From Flexilinea sp. (GTDB lineage Bacteria; Chloroflexota; Anaerolineae; Anaerolineales; Anaerolineaceae), in the NCBI GenBank assembly GCA_026645735.1, contig JAPKMT010000008.1, positions 1-64,000 of the forward strand: a stretch of DNA of 64,000 nt, in the 5' to 3' direction. A program made the translations under genes and the position numbers. Of this stretch, positions 44,767-53,457 are shown one piece after another. Under the pieces are notes generated by a model. That model was not told where the DNA came from and ran no database searches. It saw only the letters and a program-made list of their open reading frames with translations. The number at the start of each line of letters is the position of its first letter. The stretch's first letter is position 1.

Positions 44767-45780
44767 CTATCCGATTGTAGACATAATTCCTGTCAGCGGC
44801 AACATCACTGTAATCAGAATCATCCCGACCAGAACTGACATAATAATTACCAGTGTCGGTTCTACTTTATTAATAAGTGCATTAATTTCTGTGTTGACGA
44901 TCTCTTCCGAGCGGGCTGCAATTTCAGACATGACGTGATCTGCAGCTCCGGTTTTGAAACCGATGGACAGCATTCGGCTGAATAATGGAGTCAAAATACC
45001 CGTTTCCATAATGGCATCCGTAAATTTCTTGCCAGCCCGAATCTTTTGACGGCATTCCGAAATTTTCTGACTGGAATTTTTGTTGTTCATCAATTTTTCA
45101 GCCATTTGAAGCGAATCATCGTCATCTAAACCGCTGTTCATCGCCAAAGCCATTGCGGAGGAAAAACGGGCTTGTACGATCTTTTGTCCCAATTTCCCTG
45201 TGGGGGAAAACCGCCAGCCAAATTTCCGCAAGAAGAACACGCTGGCTGCTATAAGAAAAACCAATCCTCCCAATATAAACGGCCAATACACTTTCAACCA
45301 GATTCCGATATTTAACAACAACGCTGCTGTAGGAGGGAGTTCAGTTCCAATTTGCGCATATACGTCAGCAAAAATCGGGAATACCTGGGTGACCAGGAGA
45401 ATGATCACAAACGACATCATCAGAAGCAGAATTACCGGATAAACCACAGCATCCCGAATCATTTGAGATATCTGAGCTTGCCGTCTGTAATAGTCGGAAA
45501 GAGATTTCAATACTTTTTCCAATTGTCCGGTTTTTTCACCAATCTCGACCATATCCAGCATGTATTTCGGGAACAAGGTAGACCCGCGCATCGATGCTGT
45601 AATAGACATGCCCGACTCCATATTCGATGAAATTTTTTGCAGTTCGCGTTTTACCGCCGGATTCTTTTCATCAGCCGCGAGCATGGAAATTCCTTCGCTG
45701 ATGATGATTCCAGCTTTAAGAATCAAGGATGCTTCAAGACAAAATGAAGACAGATAATTATTGGATAATGATTCCCGCAT
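44767..45780 (-). CDS. pilC: Type IV pilus inner-membrane platform protein PilC/GspF
   Basis: 337 residues from ATG 45780, which has GAGGG 7 nt upstream; an ATG at 45822 adds 14 codons but has a poor site. Two T2SSF domains are seen: the first ends with KMVEIGEKTGQLEKVL-like VEIGEKTGQLEKVLKSL, the second with SIGFKTGAADHVMSEIA, each followed by membrane helices, and the C-terminus is EPTLVIIMSVLVGMILITVM. It anchors the pilus motor. First gene of the cluster that ends with pilT. Confidence 0.92.
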   Translation of the reverse strand: MRESLSNNYLSSFCLEASLILKAGIIISEGISMLAADEKNPAVKRELQKISSNMESGMSITASMRGSTLFPKYMLDMVEIGEKTGQLEKVLKSLSDYYRRQAQISQMIRDAVVYPVILLLMMSFVIILLVTQVFPIFADVYAQIGTELPPTAALLLNIGIWLKVYWPFILGGLVFLIAASVFFLRKFGWRFSPTGKLGQKIVQARFSSAMALAMNSGLDDDDSLQMAEKLMNNKNSSQKISECRQKIRAGKKFTDAIMETGILTPLFSRMLSIGFKTGAADHVMSEIAARSEEIVNTEINALINKVEPTLVIIMSVLVGMILITVMLPLTGIMSTIG

Positions 45781-46023
45781 TGTTTTTCCCTCAATTCTTC
45801 CGGTTTCGCTCGATTCAGTCATTTTATTTACGAAAATCCTGCATCATAAAGACTTGCCGGACTATTATTGTTTTAATGAGTCCCTAGATCAGAAAACGTC
45901 CTGATTGCTTTTCATACCGCTTTGCATCCTTTTAAGAACAAATCTGCAGGCTGGCAGTAATACAAATGATTGATCAACCTTTCGGATCAAGAAAGTAAAA
46001 CACGTCATTTTTCAAAACAAGAT

Positions 46024-46965
46024 TCAATAAACATATTTCTCGCGATAATTCGCTCCATTTCCAATATATTTCATTATCGCAGGGCTGGACTTGCTGCTGG
46101 AAGCAAAGGTCGGATCCATTAATTTCCAGTTTAAACCATCAAAGTAAATAATGTTGTTAATCCAGCCGGATTCTTTGACATAAATACTGATCCAGGCATG
46201 GTAAATACTTCCAGAATACCCGACTACCAACTTGGTAGGCACGCCCAGGCTGCGCATCATCGCTGTCATTAAAGAGGCATAATCAAAACAGATCCCTTTC
46301 CGAATTTTCATAAAAGATTCCAAATCCGGCAAATATCCGCTTTTTACATTTTTTGCAAGTACGCTATCATACGAAAAATTTTGGATCACCCAAGTGTAAA
46401 TTTCTTTCACCTGTTCGATTTCAGTCGTGGTCCCAGCAGTCAGTTCTTCGGCAGCAGCGATGAGTGAACTGTTGGCATGGTAATTCACAAACTGATTTGG
46501 ATAAAGAAATGGAATAAAATCGTTCTGTAATTTAACATCCAGACTGGTTGTAAAGGCAGCAGCATACTGGTCCTTTTCAATGTTTTCATAAATACCTACC
46601 GTATAAAGTCCGTCTCCAGCGGAAAGAACGAAAACTTCATAGCCTGCTCCTGCAGTCAGATTATAGATATACTGTACTTTGTCTGGTCCGCGAATGATCA
46701 ACTTTACTTTATGGTTATCTCCCAGGTAATTCACCATCAGATAACCATCCGATGTGTTGGAAGCATCAATCTCCACCACCGGATCGCGGATGACTTTTGT
46801 TCCGGAAGCCACCGGGATATAGATTCGGGATAACACAGAAGAATGGCTCAGGGCAACAGAAAGGAAGGAGGCCAATCCTGAGACTGGCATGTTGAAAATT
46901 GGATTAAAAATTATCAGCAGAATAAAAAGAACAATTGAAATTGCCTTGCGGTATCTGTTGATCAT
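46024..46965 (-). CDS. Exported transglutaminase-like (papain-fold) protein
   Basis: 313 residues. An N-terminal hydrophobic segment (AISIVLFILLIIFNPIF) exports or anchors it. A beta-rich region comes first; the transglutaminase core has the catalytic Cys in RKGICFDYASLMTAMMRSLG, the His in SIYHAWISIYV and the Asp in LNWKLMDPTF, all intact. Such extracellular bacterial proteins are proteases or cross-linking enzymes of the cell envelope. It is divergent from the BTAD regulator, with 813 nt of HCR-containing sequence between. Confidence 0.88.
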   Translation of the reverse strand: MINRYRKAISIVLFILLIIFNPIFNMPVSGLASFLSVALSHSSVLSRIYIPVASGTKVIRDPVVEIDASNTSDGYLMVNYLGDNHKVKLIIRGPDKVQYIYNLTAGAGYEVFVLSAGDGLYTVGIYENIEKDQYAAAFTTSLDVKLQNDFIPFLYPNQFVNYHANSSLIAAAEELTAGTTTEIEQVKEIYTWVIQNFSYDSVLAKNVKSGYLPDLESFMKIRKGICFDYASLMTAMMRSLGVPTKLVVGYSGSIYHAWISIYVKESGWINNIIYFDGLNWKLMDPTFASSSKSSPAIMKYIGNGANYREKYVY

Positions 46966-47197
46966 ACATAAAACGTTTCAATTATCATTAGGATAATAAA
47001 TATGATCCTTTTTGAGTTATTTCAAGTCGCAGCAATCATTCAGTTTTTGTAAACTACCAGCCATATAATGTAGATTATATTGATTATTATCAATAATTAT
47101 GTACTAAACTTTCGACTAAAAATGAGACACCTTGTTGCTGTGTTGGCAACTCAATAATGAATAAATTTTCCCATATTTCCAGTTGAGACAAATTACT
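46966..47197. other. Intergenic, with a decayed HCR
   Basis: No gene. Near 47132-47187, CCTTGTTGCTGTGTTGGCAA and CCCATATTTCCAGTTG look like the worn hairpin and right end of an HCR next to the well-kept copy that follows. Confidence 0.4.
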
Positions 47198-47321
47198 CAG
47201 CAACTCAAAATATGGGGAGGATTCTTTGTTGTTGTGATATTTATGCGCGAAGCGCAAAAATATCACAACAACAAGTTTTTCTCTCTTTATTCGAATAGCA
47301 AGTCTATATTTCGAATTACTG
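47198..47321. repeat. HCR copy, TTGTTGTTGTGATATTT stem
   Basis: Left CAGCAACTCAAAATATGG; arms 47226-47248 and 47252-47274 pair in 22 of 23 positions around GAA; the TCTCTCTTTATTCGAATAGC box and the CTATATTTCGAATTACTG end follow. One of the best copies for defining both ends. Confidence 0.95.
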
Positions 47322-47323
47322 CA

Positions 47324-47361
47324 AATTATATATGATTATTTGATGATAATCATATATAATT
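47324..47361. repeat. Perfect AT-rich palindrome
   Basis: AATTATATATGATTAT (47324-47339) pairs perfectly with ATAATCATATATAATT (47346-47361), loop TTGATG. It directly follows an HCR. It may be a regulator site or a cruciform; there is no T-run. Confidence 0.7.
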
Positions 47362-47365
47362 ATAA

Positions 47366-47778
47366 CAAAAGAATAATCTCTTTTATATATCATCGAATAA
47401 CGACAAGAATTCTCTTTTTAGTAATGGCCAGGTTTAAGGTTCGAATTTCAGAACAACCTTTCGAAAGCAATCGCCTAAGAAAATTCTTTTTGTTCTGTTT
47501 TGATCAAAACTGAATCTTCTTTAACAGCCTGATCCTGATTTGCAGGATTTCCCATCCGTTCTACAGCATTGATGATTCAAAATGGTTAAAATAAATTCGG
47601 ATAAAAGTACTAATATAGTAATTAAGGTTGCTTGATTACCAGGAGTGGTTCACTAACTGCACGATGATATGAGAGAAGTTATCAACAGTAAACCAAAACA
47701 TATTTAAGAACGATCTGTTTTCTTTTCATCGACTTCAAACAGAACTGACAATCAGATGAATCAAACGAAGAGTTTCAA
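47366..47778. other. Leader region of the BTAD regulator gene
   Basis: No gene and no clear promoter or riboswitch was recognised in these bases upstream of the regulator. Confidence 0.35.
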
Positions 47779-49011
47779 ATGAAGATTTCAGGATTAAAAA
47801 TTCATACATTGGGTGAGTTTTCCATAACCGATCTATCTGGTCAAAATGGCTGGAAGCAAAATCGCAGCAATAAAGTTGCGACTTTGCTGCAGTATTTAAT
47901 TCAAAACCGAAAACAAGGTGCTACTCGATCCGAGTTGTTGTTTGCCCTCTTTGGCAATTCCGATCTGGCTGATCCTGGAAATTCTTTAAAGTCATTAATT
48001 CACCGCGCAAGGAACCTCCTGATCGATGCAGGTTTGCAGGATCTTGAATATATTCTGTTCATTCAGGGAAAGTATTACTGGAATAATGAGATTCCCTGTG
48101 AAATCGACTCAGAAATCTTTGCAGAATTGATTTCAAAAATCGAAAAGCCGGATTTGAATCGGGAGGAAGTTGCCTTCCTGGCTCGTCAGGCACTGCTCAT
48201 GTACAAAGGGGATTATCTCCCGTTCACCAACACAGAAAGTTGGGCTTCACCGCTGCTTATTTCCTATCAAAACATGTATCATAAGGCCTTGCGTATTTAT
48301 TACAAGCTCATGGCTGAAAGAGGGGATTTTAAGACAATTCTTCCATTCCTCGAACATGCTTTGAAAATATTCCCTTTTGAGGAAGAGATTCATTTACTAA
48401 GAATATCTTGTTTGTATGACCTGAAACAATATAAAGAAGCGCTGACAGCCTACGAAAAAACAACCTCCATGCTCTTAGAAGAATTAAATATTAATCCTTC
48501 AAAAGATATGATTGCGTTATATCACAAAATGCTGAATGGAATTTCATTTCAAACCGAAACGCTGCCGGAAATTAAAGACAAAATCAAGGAAGATTCCAAC
48601 CAGAACGGTGCATATTACTCCAGTTATTTAGGTTTTGTTGACAGTTACCGTTTCTTGGTGCGCATGATTGAGCGAAATGGCAGTTCGGTTTTTCTGCTCC
48701 TGGGATCGTTGGTGAACTCGAAAAATCTGCCTTTTGATGCAGAAGATAAAATTGAAAAAGCAGCCGAAGATTTTTACCGTGCCATTAAGCACGCATTAAG
48801 ACGGGGAGATTTATTTACACGTTACAGCAAAACGCAATTCCTGATGCTACTGAGCGGAATCAATCAGGAAAACTGTCTGATTGTGGAAAATCGGATTCGT
48901 GAATCCTTCAATGAAACCAAGTCTACTCGTGGCGTTTACATCCAGTTCAAAGAAATATCCGCTGTCCCAGAACAAAATCTGGCAGAAAGTGAATCAAAAT
49001 CATTATGGTAG
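47779..49011 (+). CDS. BTAD-type transcriptional regulator with a degenerate GGDEF-like C-terminus
   Basis: 410 residues. The N-terminus is an OmpR-like winged helix (KISGLKIHTLGEFSITDLSG, VATLLQYLIQNRKQGATRSE), followed by the helical bacterial transcriptional activator domain (residues about 100-255, TPR-like, with ISCLYDLKQYKEALTAYEKT). Residues about 285-395 look like a worn GGDEF fold: RRGDLFTRYSKTQFLMLL corresponds to the D..aRyGGDEFl region, with the GGDEF motif lost, so no cyclase activity is expected; it may bind a nucleotide or only dimerise. The next gene overlaps by 7 nt. Confidence 0.85.
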   Translation: MKISGLKIHTLGEFSITDLSGQNGWKQNRSNKVATLLQYLIQNRKQGATRSELLFALFGNSDLADPGNSLKSLIHRARNLLIDAGLQDLEYILFIQGKYYWNNEIPCEIDSEIFAELISKIEKPDLNREEVAFLARQALLMYKGDYLPFTNTESWASPLLISYQNMYHKALRIYYKLMAERGDFKTILPFLEHALKIFPFEEEIHLLRISCLYDLKQYKEALTAYEKTTSMLLEELNINPSKDMIALYHKMLNGISFQTETLPEIKDKIKEDSNQNGAYYSSYLGFVDSYRFLVRMIERNGSSVFLLLGSLVNSKNLPFDAEDKIEKAAEDFYRAIKHALRRGDLFTRYSKTQFLMLLSGINQENCLIVENRIRESFNETKSTRGVYIQFKEISAVPEQNLAESESKSLW

Positions 49012-49463
49012 ATTCGCATAATGAACCGAGGATTTTTGAGCATTCTCCGAATTTAGTCTGCATTTGTGTTGACAAAATTGATCCCAGCATCACAACAGGC
49101 AGAATTTTTACTTATTACAATTCAGAACCAGTTTTTTTTTACAGCATTGACCAAATTTTCCTGATTCTTGACCACTTTTTCGACGATATCGATTTTCCAC
49201 AGGCATCAACCAAAACAAGAGGTTTTTTGGAAAGGAAAACAGCAAATCTCTCTTTGATACCAACAAAATCCGGTAAAGTCATGAGTTGGCAGGATTTGAC
49301 CGGTAATAACGGTGTACTTGCAACTTTTTTGCTCCATGTAATATATCGGCAGAATTCAACCTGGCAGGGCAACCTGAAATGGGTAGAAAAAAATAAAACA
49401 AGAGCATTCCAAAGCGACATTGAATTCATGGACCTTGTCAATGCCGCCATTGCCGAGAAATAA
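49005..49463 (+). CDS. Conserved small protein with WQG motif, copy 1
   Basis: 152 residues. Start overlaps the regulator stop (ATGGTAG), so translation is coupled. The C-terminal 45 residues, with NSTWQGNLKWVEKNKTRAFQ and DIEFMDLVNAAI, match the second half of the protein at 50079 (TWQG.v.WvEkn....F.S..El...i). This motif is seen in small hypothetical proteins of Clostridia and relatives, as I recall, often near BTAD regulators. The N-terminal 100 residues are unlike anything I recognise. Function unknown; a partner of the regulator is possible. Confidence 0.75.
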   Translation: MVDSHNEPRIFEHSPNLVCICVDKIDPSITTGRIFTYYNSEPVFFYSIDQIFLILDHFFDDIDFPQASTKTRGFLERKTANLSLIPTKSGKVMSWQDLTGNNGVLATFLLHVIYRQNSTWQGNLKWVEKNKTRAFQSDIEFMDLVNAAIAEK

Positions 49464-50078
49464 ATTCTTACCTTCGATTTTACCCTCTGAAAATTACGAA
49501 AATCGAATTCATTTCCAGTAGGATACAGAACCCCGGAAAATCGAGATTTGAATATTTTTTAAACCAGAACCATGAACTGGAAAACGCGAGAAAATGTCGT
49601 GCGGGGGCGAAAAACACATTTTTTTCAAGTCCGGATTTTTTATAATTCCAATCCATTTATCTATTGTGAAGCGATTCACAATAGAGAATTACTTTTTGCA
49701 TTAATGATAAACTCTCCCGATATTTCAAACCGCTGTCTTTATCGCCAGCAATTCGAAATTTGGAAAAGCCCTTTGAGAAAAAAATGAAAACTTGTTGTTG
49801 TGTTGTTTTTGCGCGGAGCGCAAAAACAACACAACAACAAATCATCCTTCTCATAATTCGAATCGCTGCTTTATCGCAAATCAACAATATTTTATTACGT
49901 ACAGAAGAGTATTGCTGGCTTCATTTAAAAAGATGGATGAAGGTTCAAATTTCGGATATCCTGGTAATTGGATACAGATATTAAGACAAAATAAATATTG
50001 GTCTCCTTTTGTAACCGATTCTGTAATCCATCCATTGTTATACTATAGGAAAACAAAGCAAAATGGGAAACGATAGAC
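49464..50078. other. Intergenic between WQG paralogs; holds one HCR
   Basis: Only the HCR at 49746-49868 is recognisable. Frames of up to about 70 codons here contain repeat sequence and are not supported. Confidence 0.45.
49746..49868. repeat. HCR copy with a perfect 23 bp stem, type copy
   Basis: Left CAGCAATTCGAAATTTGG, right CATAATTCGAATCGCTG. Arms 49792-49814 and 49818-49840 pair perfectly around GGA; the stem is TTGTTGTTGTGTTGTTTTT then GCGC. This is a good reference copy for the common stem class. Confidence 0.95.
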
Positions 50079-50318
50079 ATGATAAATTCTGAGGCAGATA
50101 CCAATGAAGCGGGCGAACGAAAAAAAACTCAAATCAGAAATGGAAAAGGAACTTTTCTCGTCCAAATACTATCCAGAAGAAACGCAACCTGGCAGGGAAC
50201 CGTTACCTGGGTTGAAAAAAATGAATCGATCAATTTCCGCAGCGCTTTGGAACTCTTGAAAATTATCGACAGCTCTTTTGAAAATAAAAATGAGAAGGAT
50301 AGATTATTCAAAGTTTAG
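50079..50318 (+). CDS. Conserved small protein with WQG motif, copy 2
   Basis: 79 residues. It consists of a polar N-terminus and the same domain as the C-terminus of the protein at 49005: GTFLVQILSRRNATWQGTVT then WVEKNESINFRSALELLKII. The Shine-Dalgarno is weak. The domain has the look of a small beta sheet plus a helix. It is a paralog in the same cluster; the two may be subunits or the shorter one a regulator of the longer. Function unknown. Confidence 0.72.
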   Translation: MINSEADTNEAGERKKTQIRNGKGTFLVQILSRRNATWQGTVTWVEKNESINFRSALELLKIIDSSFENKNEKDRLFKV

Positions 50319-50324
50319 ACAGAA

Positions 50325-50411
50325 ATGAACCGGAAACACAAACAAGTTTTCCGGATAACAGACGAAAAAGGCAAACCTTTTGAAAAAAAGGGACGCAAAA
50401 CCAGAGACTAA
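50325..50411 (+). CDS. Possible 28-residue basic peptide
   Basis: An ATG 6 nt after the preceding stop opens 28 codons to a TAA, giving a Lys/Arg-rich peptide (MNRKHKQVFRITDEKGKPFE... ending KKGRKTRD). No Shine-Dalgarno is seen, so translation would depend on coupling. Its strong basic bias is the only argument for it. Confidence 0.25.
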   Translation: MNRKHKQVFRITDEKGKPFEKKGRKTRD

Positions 50412-50477
50412 AACCAATTCATACGTCATGTTCGTCCGGTTACCGCGTGAATCGTATAGAGAAAAAAGGCAAGTACT

Positions 50478-51770
50478 ATGAAAACACAAGTGACGAAACA
50501 CAACCTCTTTTTGATGATGATACTGCTCATAATGGTGATGACAGCAAGCAGTGTCATGGTCGTGTATGCTGAAGGAGAGGGGACTGCTGTTCCCATGGAA
50601 GAAAAAAACCTTCCGGTGACGATCCTTGATGAACCGATTCCGCTGGCAGATCTTCCATTCCGAAATGTTGTTTTGTTATTAACGGAAGGGGAGAATTACA
50701 ACGTCGATCTTTCTGAGAATGGCGAATTGTCAGCCCGGGAATGGATGAGACAGAATGGAATCACATTTGAGAAGAATTTTGCAGAATCCGTCAATCCTGC
50801 ATCTGCAGCCGGAACCGTATACACGGGTCTGTTAAATGGTGAAATTGGTGAGTATAAGAAAACAATCGGCCAAATGATGCTGGCGGCAGGTTACTACGCT
50901 GCATATAAAGGTGTCTTCCCGAACGCGACGCCAGAACTCGCTTCATTGAATGGATTCGGATTCTTTGACTGGACACCGATTACTGAAACAACGATTGCGG
51001 TCAATCAGGAAATCGCCACAGATACAATAGCATGGTTGGAAAACACCGGTGTCGCAAGAAATGAAGAAGGTCAATCATTCTTCCTGGTTGTCAACTTTGC
51101 CAGTCTTCTTGATAATGCTCCGGCAGATCCTGCAGAATTTAACAAAGCATATTTGCATAGTCTCCAGGAAAATGACAAACTGGTCTATGACATTCTGCTC
51201 TCAATGAATGATTTGGGATTACTGAATGACACGATCATTCTGATGACCTCAACCACCACCGCCAACGCCTTGAATGCCCTGCAAACAAAGACCGTCAACG
51301 TCAATACGATTCACACACCGATGATGATTTACCATCCGAGTTATGCAGGCGGACTGGCCGTCCAAAACATCACCTCGCAACGCGATCTTGCAGTGACACT
51401 GCTTGATCTTACCAATGTCGAAGATTTCTTAAAGACAATGATATTCGGTGATTTGCCTGGAAAGAGCCTGATTCCATATTTGGCCGGCGAGGGTTCCATG
51501 ATCGATGAATCCGGCGAAGTCGTCACCATTTCTGAAAGCGGTGTGCCGTTGGCTGAAGATCCTTTCGGTGACAGTATCCCGTTCTCCGATCCAACGCTCT
51601 CCATGGACGGTGTCATCACCAATCAATATATGTTCACCCGGAATATTTCGACCAATGAAAGATTTCTATATGACCTGAATGAGGATCCGGATGGTGTGAA
51701 GAATCTGGCAGCTGACCCCGCATATGCTGATGTCGTTTCAACTTTGGAAAAACAGCTGACTGGAAATTAA
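50478..51770 (+). CDS. Exported sulfatase-like pseudoenzyme
   Basis: 430 residues; AAGG precedes the ATG. A signal peptide ends at VVYA (about residue 31). The fold follows sulfatases/phosphoglycerol transferases: RNVVLLLTEGENYNVDL where DD metal ligands usually sit, ESVNPASAAGTVYTGLLNGE in place of the (C/S)xPxR nucleophile, LVYDILLSMNDLGLLNDTII as in the family, TIILMTSTTTANA in place of S.HG, and HTPMMIYHP. The nucleophile, its Arg and most metal ligands are gone, so it should be inactive as a hydrolase. It may bind or sense an envelope polymer. Same strand as the BTAD cluster. Confidence 0.8.
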   Translation: MKTQVTKHNLFLMMILLIMVMTASSVMVVYAEGEGTAVPMEEKNLPVTILDEPIPLADLPFRNVVLLLTEGENYNVDLSENGELSAREWMRQNGITFEKNFAESVNPASAAGTVYTGLLNGEIGEYKKTIGQMMLAAGYYAAYKGVFPNATPELASLNGFGFFDWTPITETTIAVNQEIATDTIAWLENTGVARNEEGQSFFLVVNFASLLDNAPADPAEFNKAYLHSLQENDKLVYDILLSMNDLGLLNDTIILMTSTTTANALNALQTKTVNVNTIHTPMMIYHPSYAGGLAVQNITSQRDLAVTLLDLTNVEDFLKTMIFGDLPGKSLIPYLAGEGSMIDESGEVVTISESGVPLAEDPFGDSIPFSDPTLSMDGVITNQYMFTRNISTNERFLYDLNEDPDGVKNLAADPAYADVVSTLEKQLTGN

Positions 51771-52329
51771 CCTGATAAAAAAATCACTTGTGATGGTTGT
51801 TTCAATAGACAGCTCTGATTAATGTTTGGAAAGGTTTCCCCTTTTGGGGAAACCTTTTATTTTCCTTGAACGGAAATATTCCCTTGAATCTGAAACGAAT
51901 ATTGGATCTTCAATTGCGGCAATCACACAGAGAGCATTGGATCTTGCGACTGCTATCACCAGTCCTCGAAATCCGATAATGGTTCAGGAGATTACAAGTT
52001 TCAATCAATGAAGAATAAAAACCCACGCTAACAATATGTTGTTGATTCTAAAATATTGAAAAAAACAGAAGGCAGAAGCCGAATTTTGAGGAATTCTATA
52101 CATAATCAATTCAATTTAGACCATGATTTTTTCCTTAATAAAGGTAAGATCAACTTCAAATCGCTTATAATTGACGAGATCATAAAGCAGAAGATACGTA
52201 ATTTTCTTCAGTTAGTTTAGAGAAATAATTGAGATCATATCGGTTCTCCTAATAGAAATCTTTGGTTGGAGAAAATTTCAGGGATTAAAAAATATTATTA
52301 AATAAATAACAAAGGAAAACATAGAAAAA
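51771..52329. other. Intergenic with a terminator and a possible coding scrap
   Basis: After the terminator at 51830, the frame 51890-52011 reads like protein (SSIAAITQRALDLATAITSP, then MVQEITSFNQ) but has no start or partner and may be a gene remnant. The leader of the aldolase gene fills the rest. Confidence 0.35.
51830..51864 (+). terminator. Intrinsic terminator after the sulfatase-like gene
   Basis: AAAGGTTTCCCC pairs perfectly with GGGGAAACCTTT over a TTTT loop, followed by TATTTTCC. Confidence 0.88.
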
Positions 52330-53175
52330 ATGGCAATTGTAAGCGTTGGTGAAATATTGAAAATTGCTGATGAAGCGAATACATCGGTAATCGGATTTAA
52401 CTGTATAGATTACAACATGGTTGCATCTGTCTGTCAGGCAGCAGAAATCACGAAAATTCCGGTACTGGTGATGCTCTACCCGGAACACTGTTTGAAAAAT
52501 AAGACCACAGATCTGGCATCATTTGCAGGAATGTTCAATGAATTGGCTGAAAAATGCAGTACACCTATCGCGCTTCACCTGGATCATTGCAGCGACATCA
52601 GCTACCTGATTCAGGCAATTAAAGCAGGATTTACATCGGTGATGTATGATGGATCCAATCTCCCATTGGATCAAAACATTGAAAATACAAAATACGTTGT
52701 GAGCGTTGCCAAGGAATTCGGGGTTGATGTTGAAGCAGAATTAGGCCATGTTGGTTTTGCCGCCAATTCCGAACAGGAAGAATTGGATCTCTACACGCGC
52801 CCTGAATCAGCAAAAGAATTCTGTGATAAAACTGGGATTACTTCCCTTGCCATCGCCATTGGAAGCGCTCATGGTGTATATAAACAAACACCCAAGCTGG
52901 ATTTGGAACGTCTGGAACAAATCAATAAAGCAGTTGACACCTTTTTGGTCCTGCATGGTGGCAGCGGTATCCCTGCAGATCAATTGGAAATCGCATTTCG
53001 AAAAGGTATCAACAAATTCAATGTCGGGACAGAATTTTTTCAGTTGTATTATGATACTGTCAGAGAATTTTGTCAGATCCAGGGTGACAATGGAAGTATC
53101 ATCGACCTGCCAATCATTGTTCAGGAAAAATTAACTGCTTACCTTGTTGAGAAAATGCAATTATCAAAATTCTAA
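52330..53175 (+). CDS. Class II fructose-1,6/tagatose-1,6-bisphosphate aldolase family
   Basis: 281 residues, usual for class II zinc aldolases. Metal ligands are in LHLDHCSD, VEAELGHVG, IAIGSAHGVY and VLHGGSGIP, with the phosphate-binding FNVGTEF near the C-terminus. It cleaves a ketose bisphosphate or monophosphate into two trioses (or triose and smaller aldehyde). The sequence diverges from house-keeping Fba, e.g. in lacking part of the Tyr/Asp loop, so a specialised substrate, perhaps linked to the DHA-kinase-like operon nearby, is possible. AAAGGA lies about 12 nt before ATG. Confidence 0.88.
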   Translation: MAIVSVGEILKIADEANTSVIGFNCIDYNMVASVCQAAEITKIPVLVMLYPEHCLKNKTTDLASFAGMFNELAEKCSTPIALHLDHCSDISYLIQAIKAGFTSVMYDGSNLPLDQNIENTKYVVSVAKEFGVDVEAELGHVGFAANSEQEELDLYTRPESAKEFCDKTGITSLAIAIGSAHGVYKQTPKLDLERLEQINKAVDTFLVLHGGSGIPADQLEIAFRKGINKFNVGTEFFQLYYDTVREFCQIQGDNGSIIDLPIIVQEKLTAYLVEKMQLSKF

Positions 53176-53301
53176 ACTGCAGCCATCCTTGAGGGGATAT
53201 TTATCCAACAGGTTATGCTTTTTCAGTATTTTTCATCCAAGCTTTTTTTGACGATCGGGAATAAAGAAGCATCATTGAGAATTTTATAATAATTTACATT
53301 T

Positions 53302-53342
53302 GGGACAGAATCGGAATATACATGAGAATCTGTCCCTTTTTT
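53302..53342 (+). terminator. Intrinsic terminator of the aldolase gene
   Basis: GGGACAGA (53302-53309) pairs with TCTGTCCC (53329-53336) over a 19 nt loop, followed by six T. Confidence 0.78.
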
Positions 53343-53415
53343 AAATGCAATAACTGTAATTTAAATCTAATCGTCAAATCGGTAATTAATTCAAAAAAAA
53401 TGGAGTGAAGATTTT

Positions 53416-53454
53416 GCTTCCTGATCGAAAAGACGCTCCAATTTCAGATTGCTG
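53416..53454. repeat. HCR right-half fragment
   Basis: GCTTCCTGATCGAAAAGACG and CTCCAATTTCAGATTGCTG correspond to the subterminal box and right terminal repeat. The stem is missing. Confidence 0.5.
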
Positions 53455-53457
53455 TGA

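Noticed and set aside
47366..47778. Riboswitch or T-box in the BTAD leader
   Set aside because: No conserved core or terminator/antiterminator pair could be found by eye.
49572..49787. 71-codon frame between the WQG paralogs
   Set aside because: Its last third is HCR sequence, it has no ribosome-binding site and no similarity to its neighbours.
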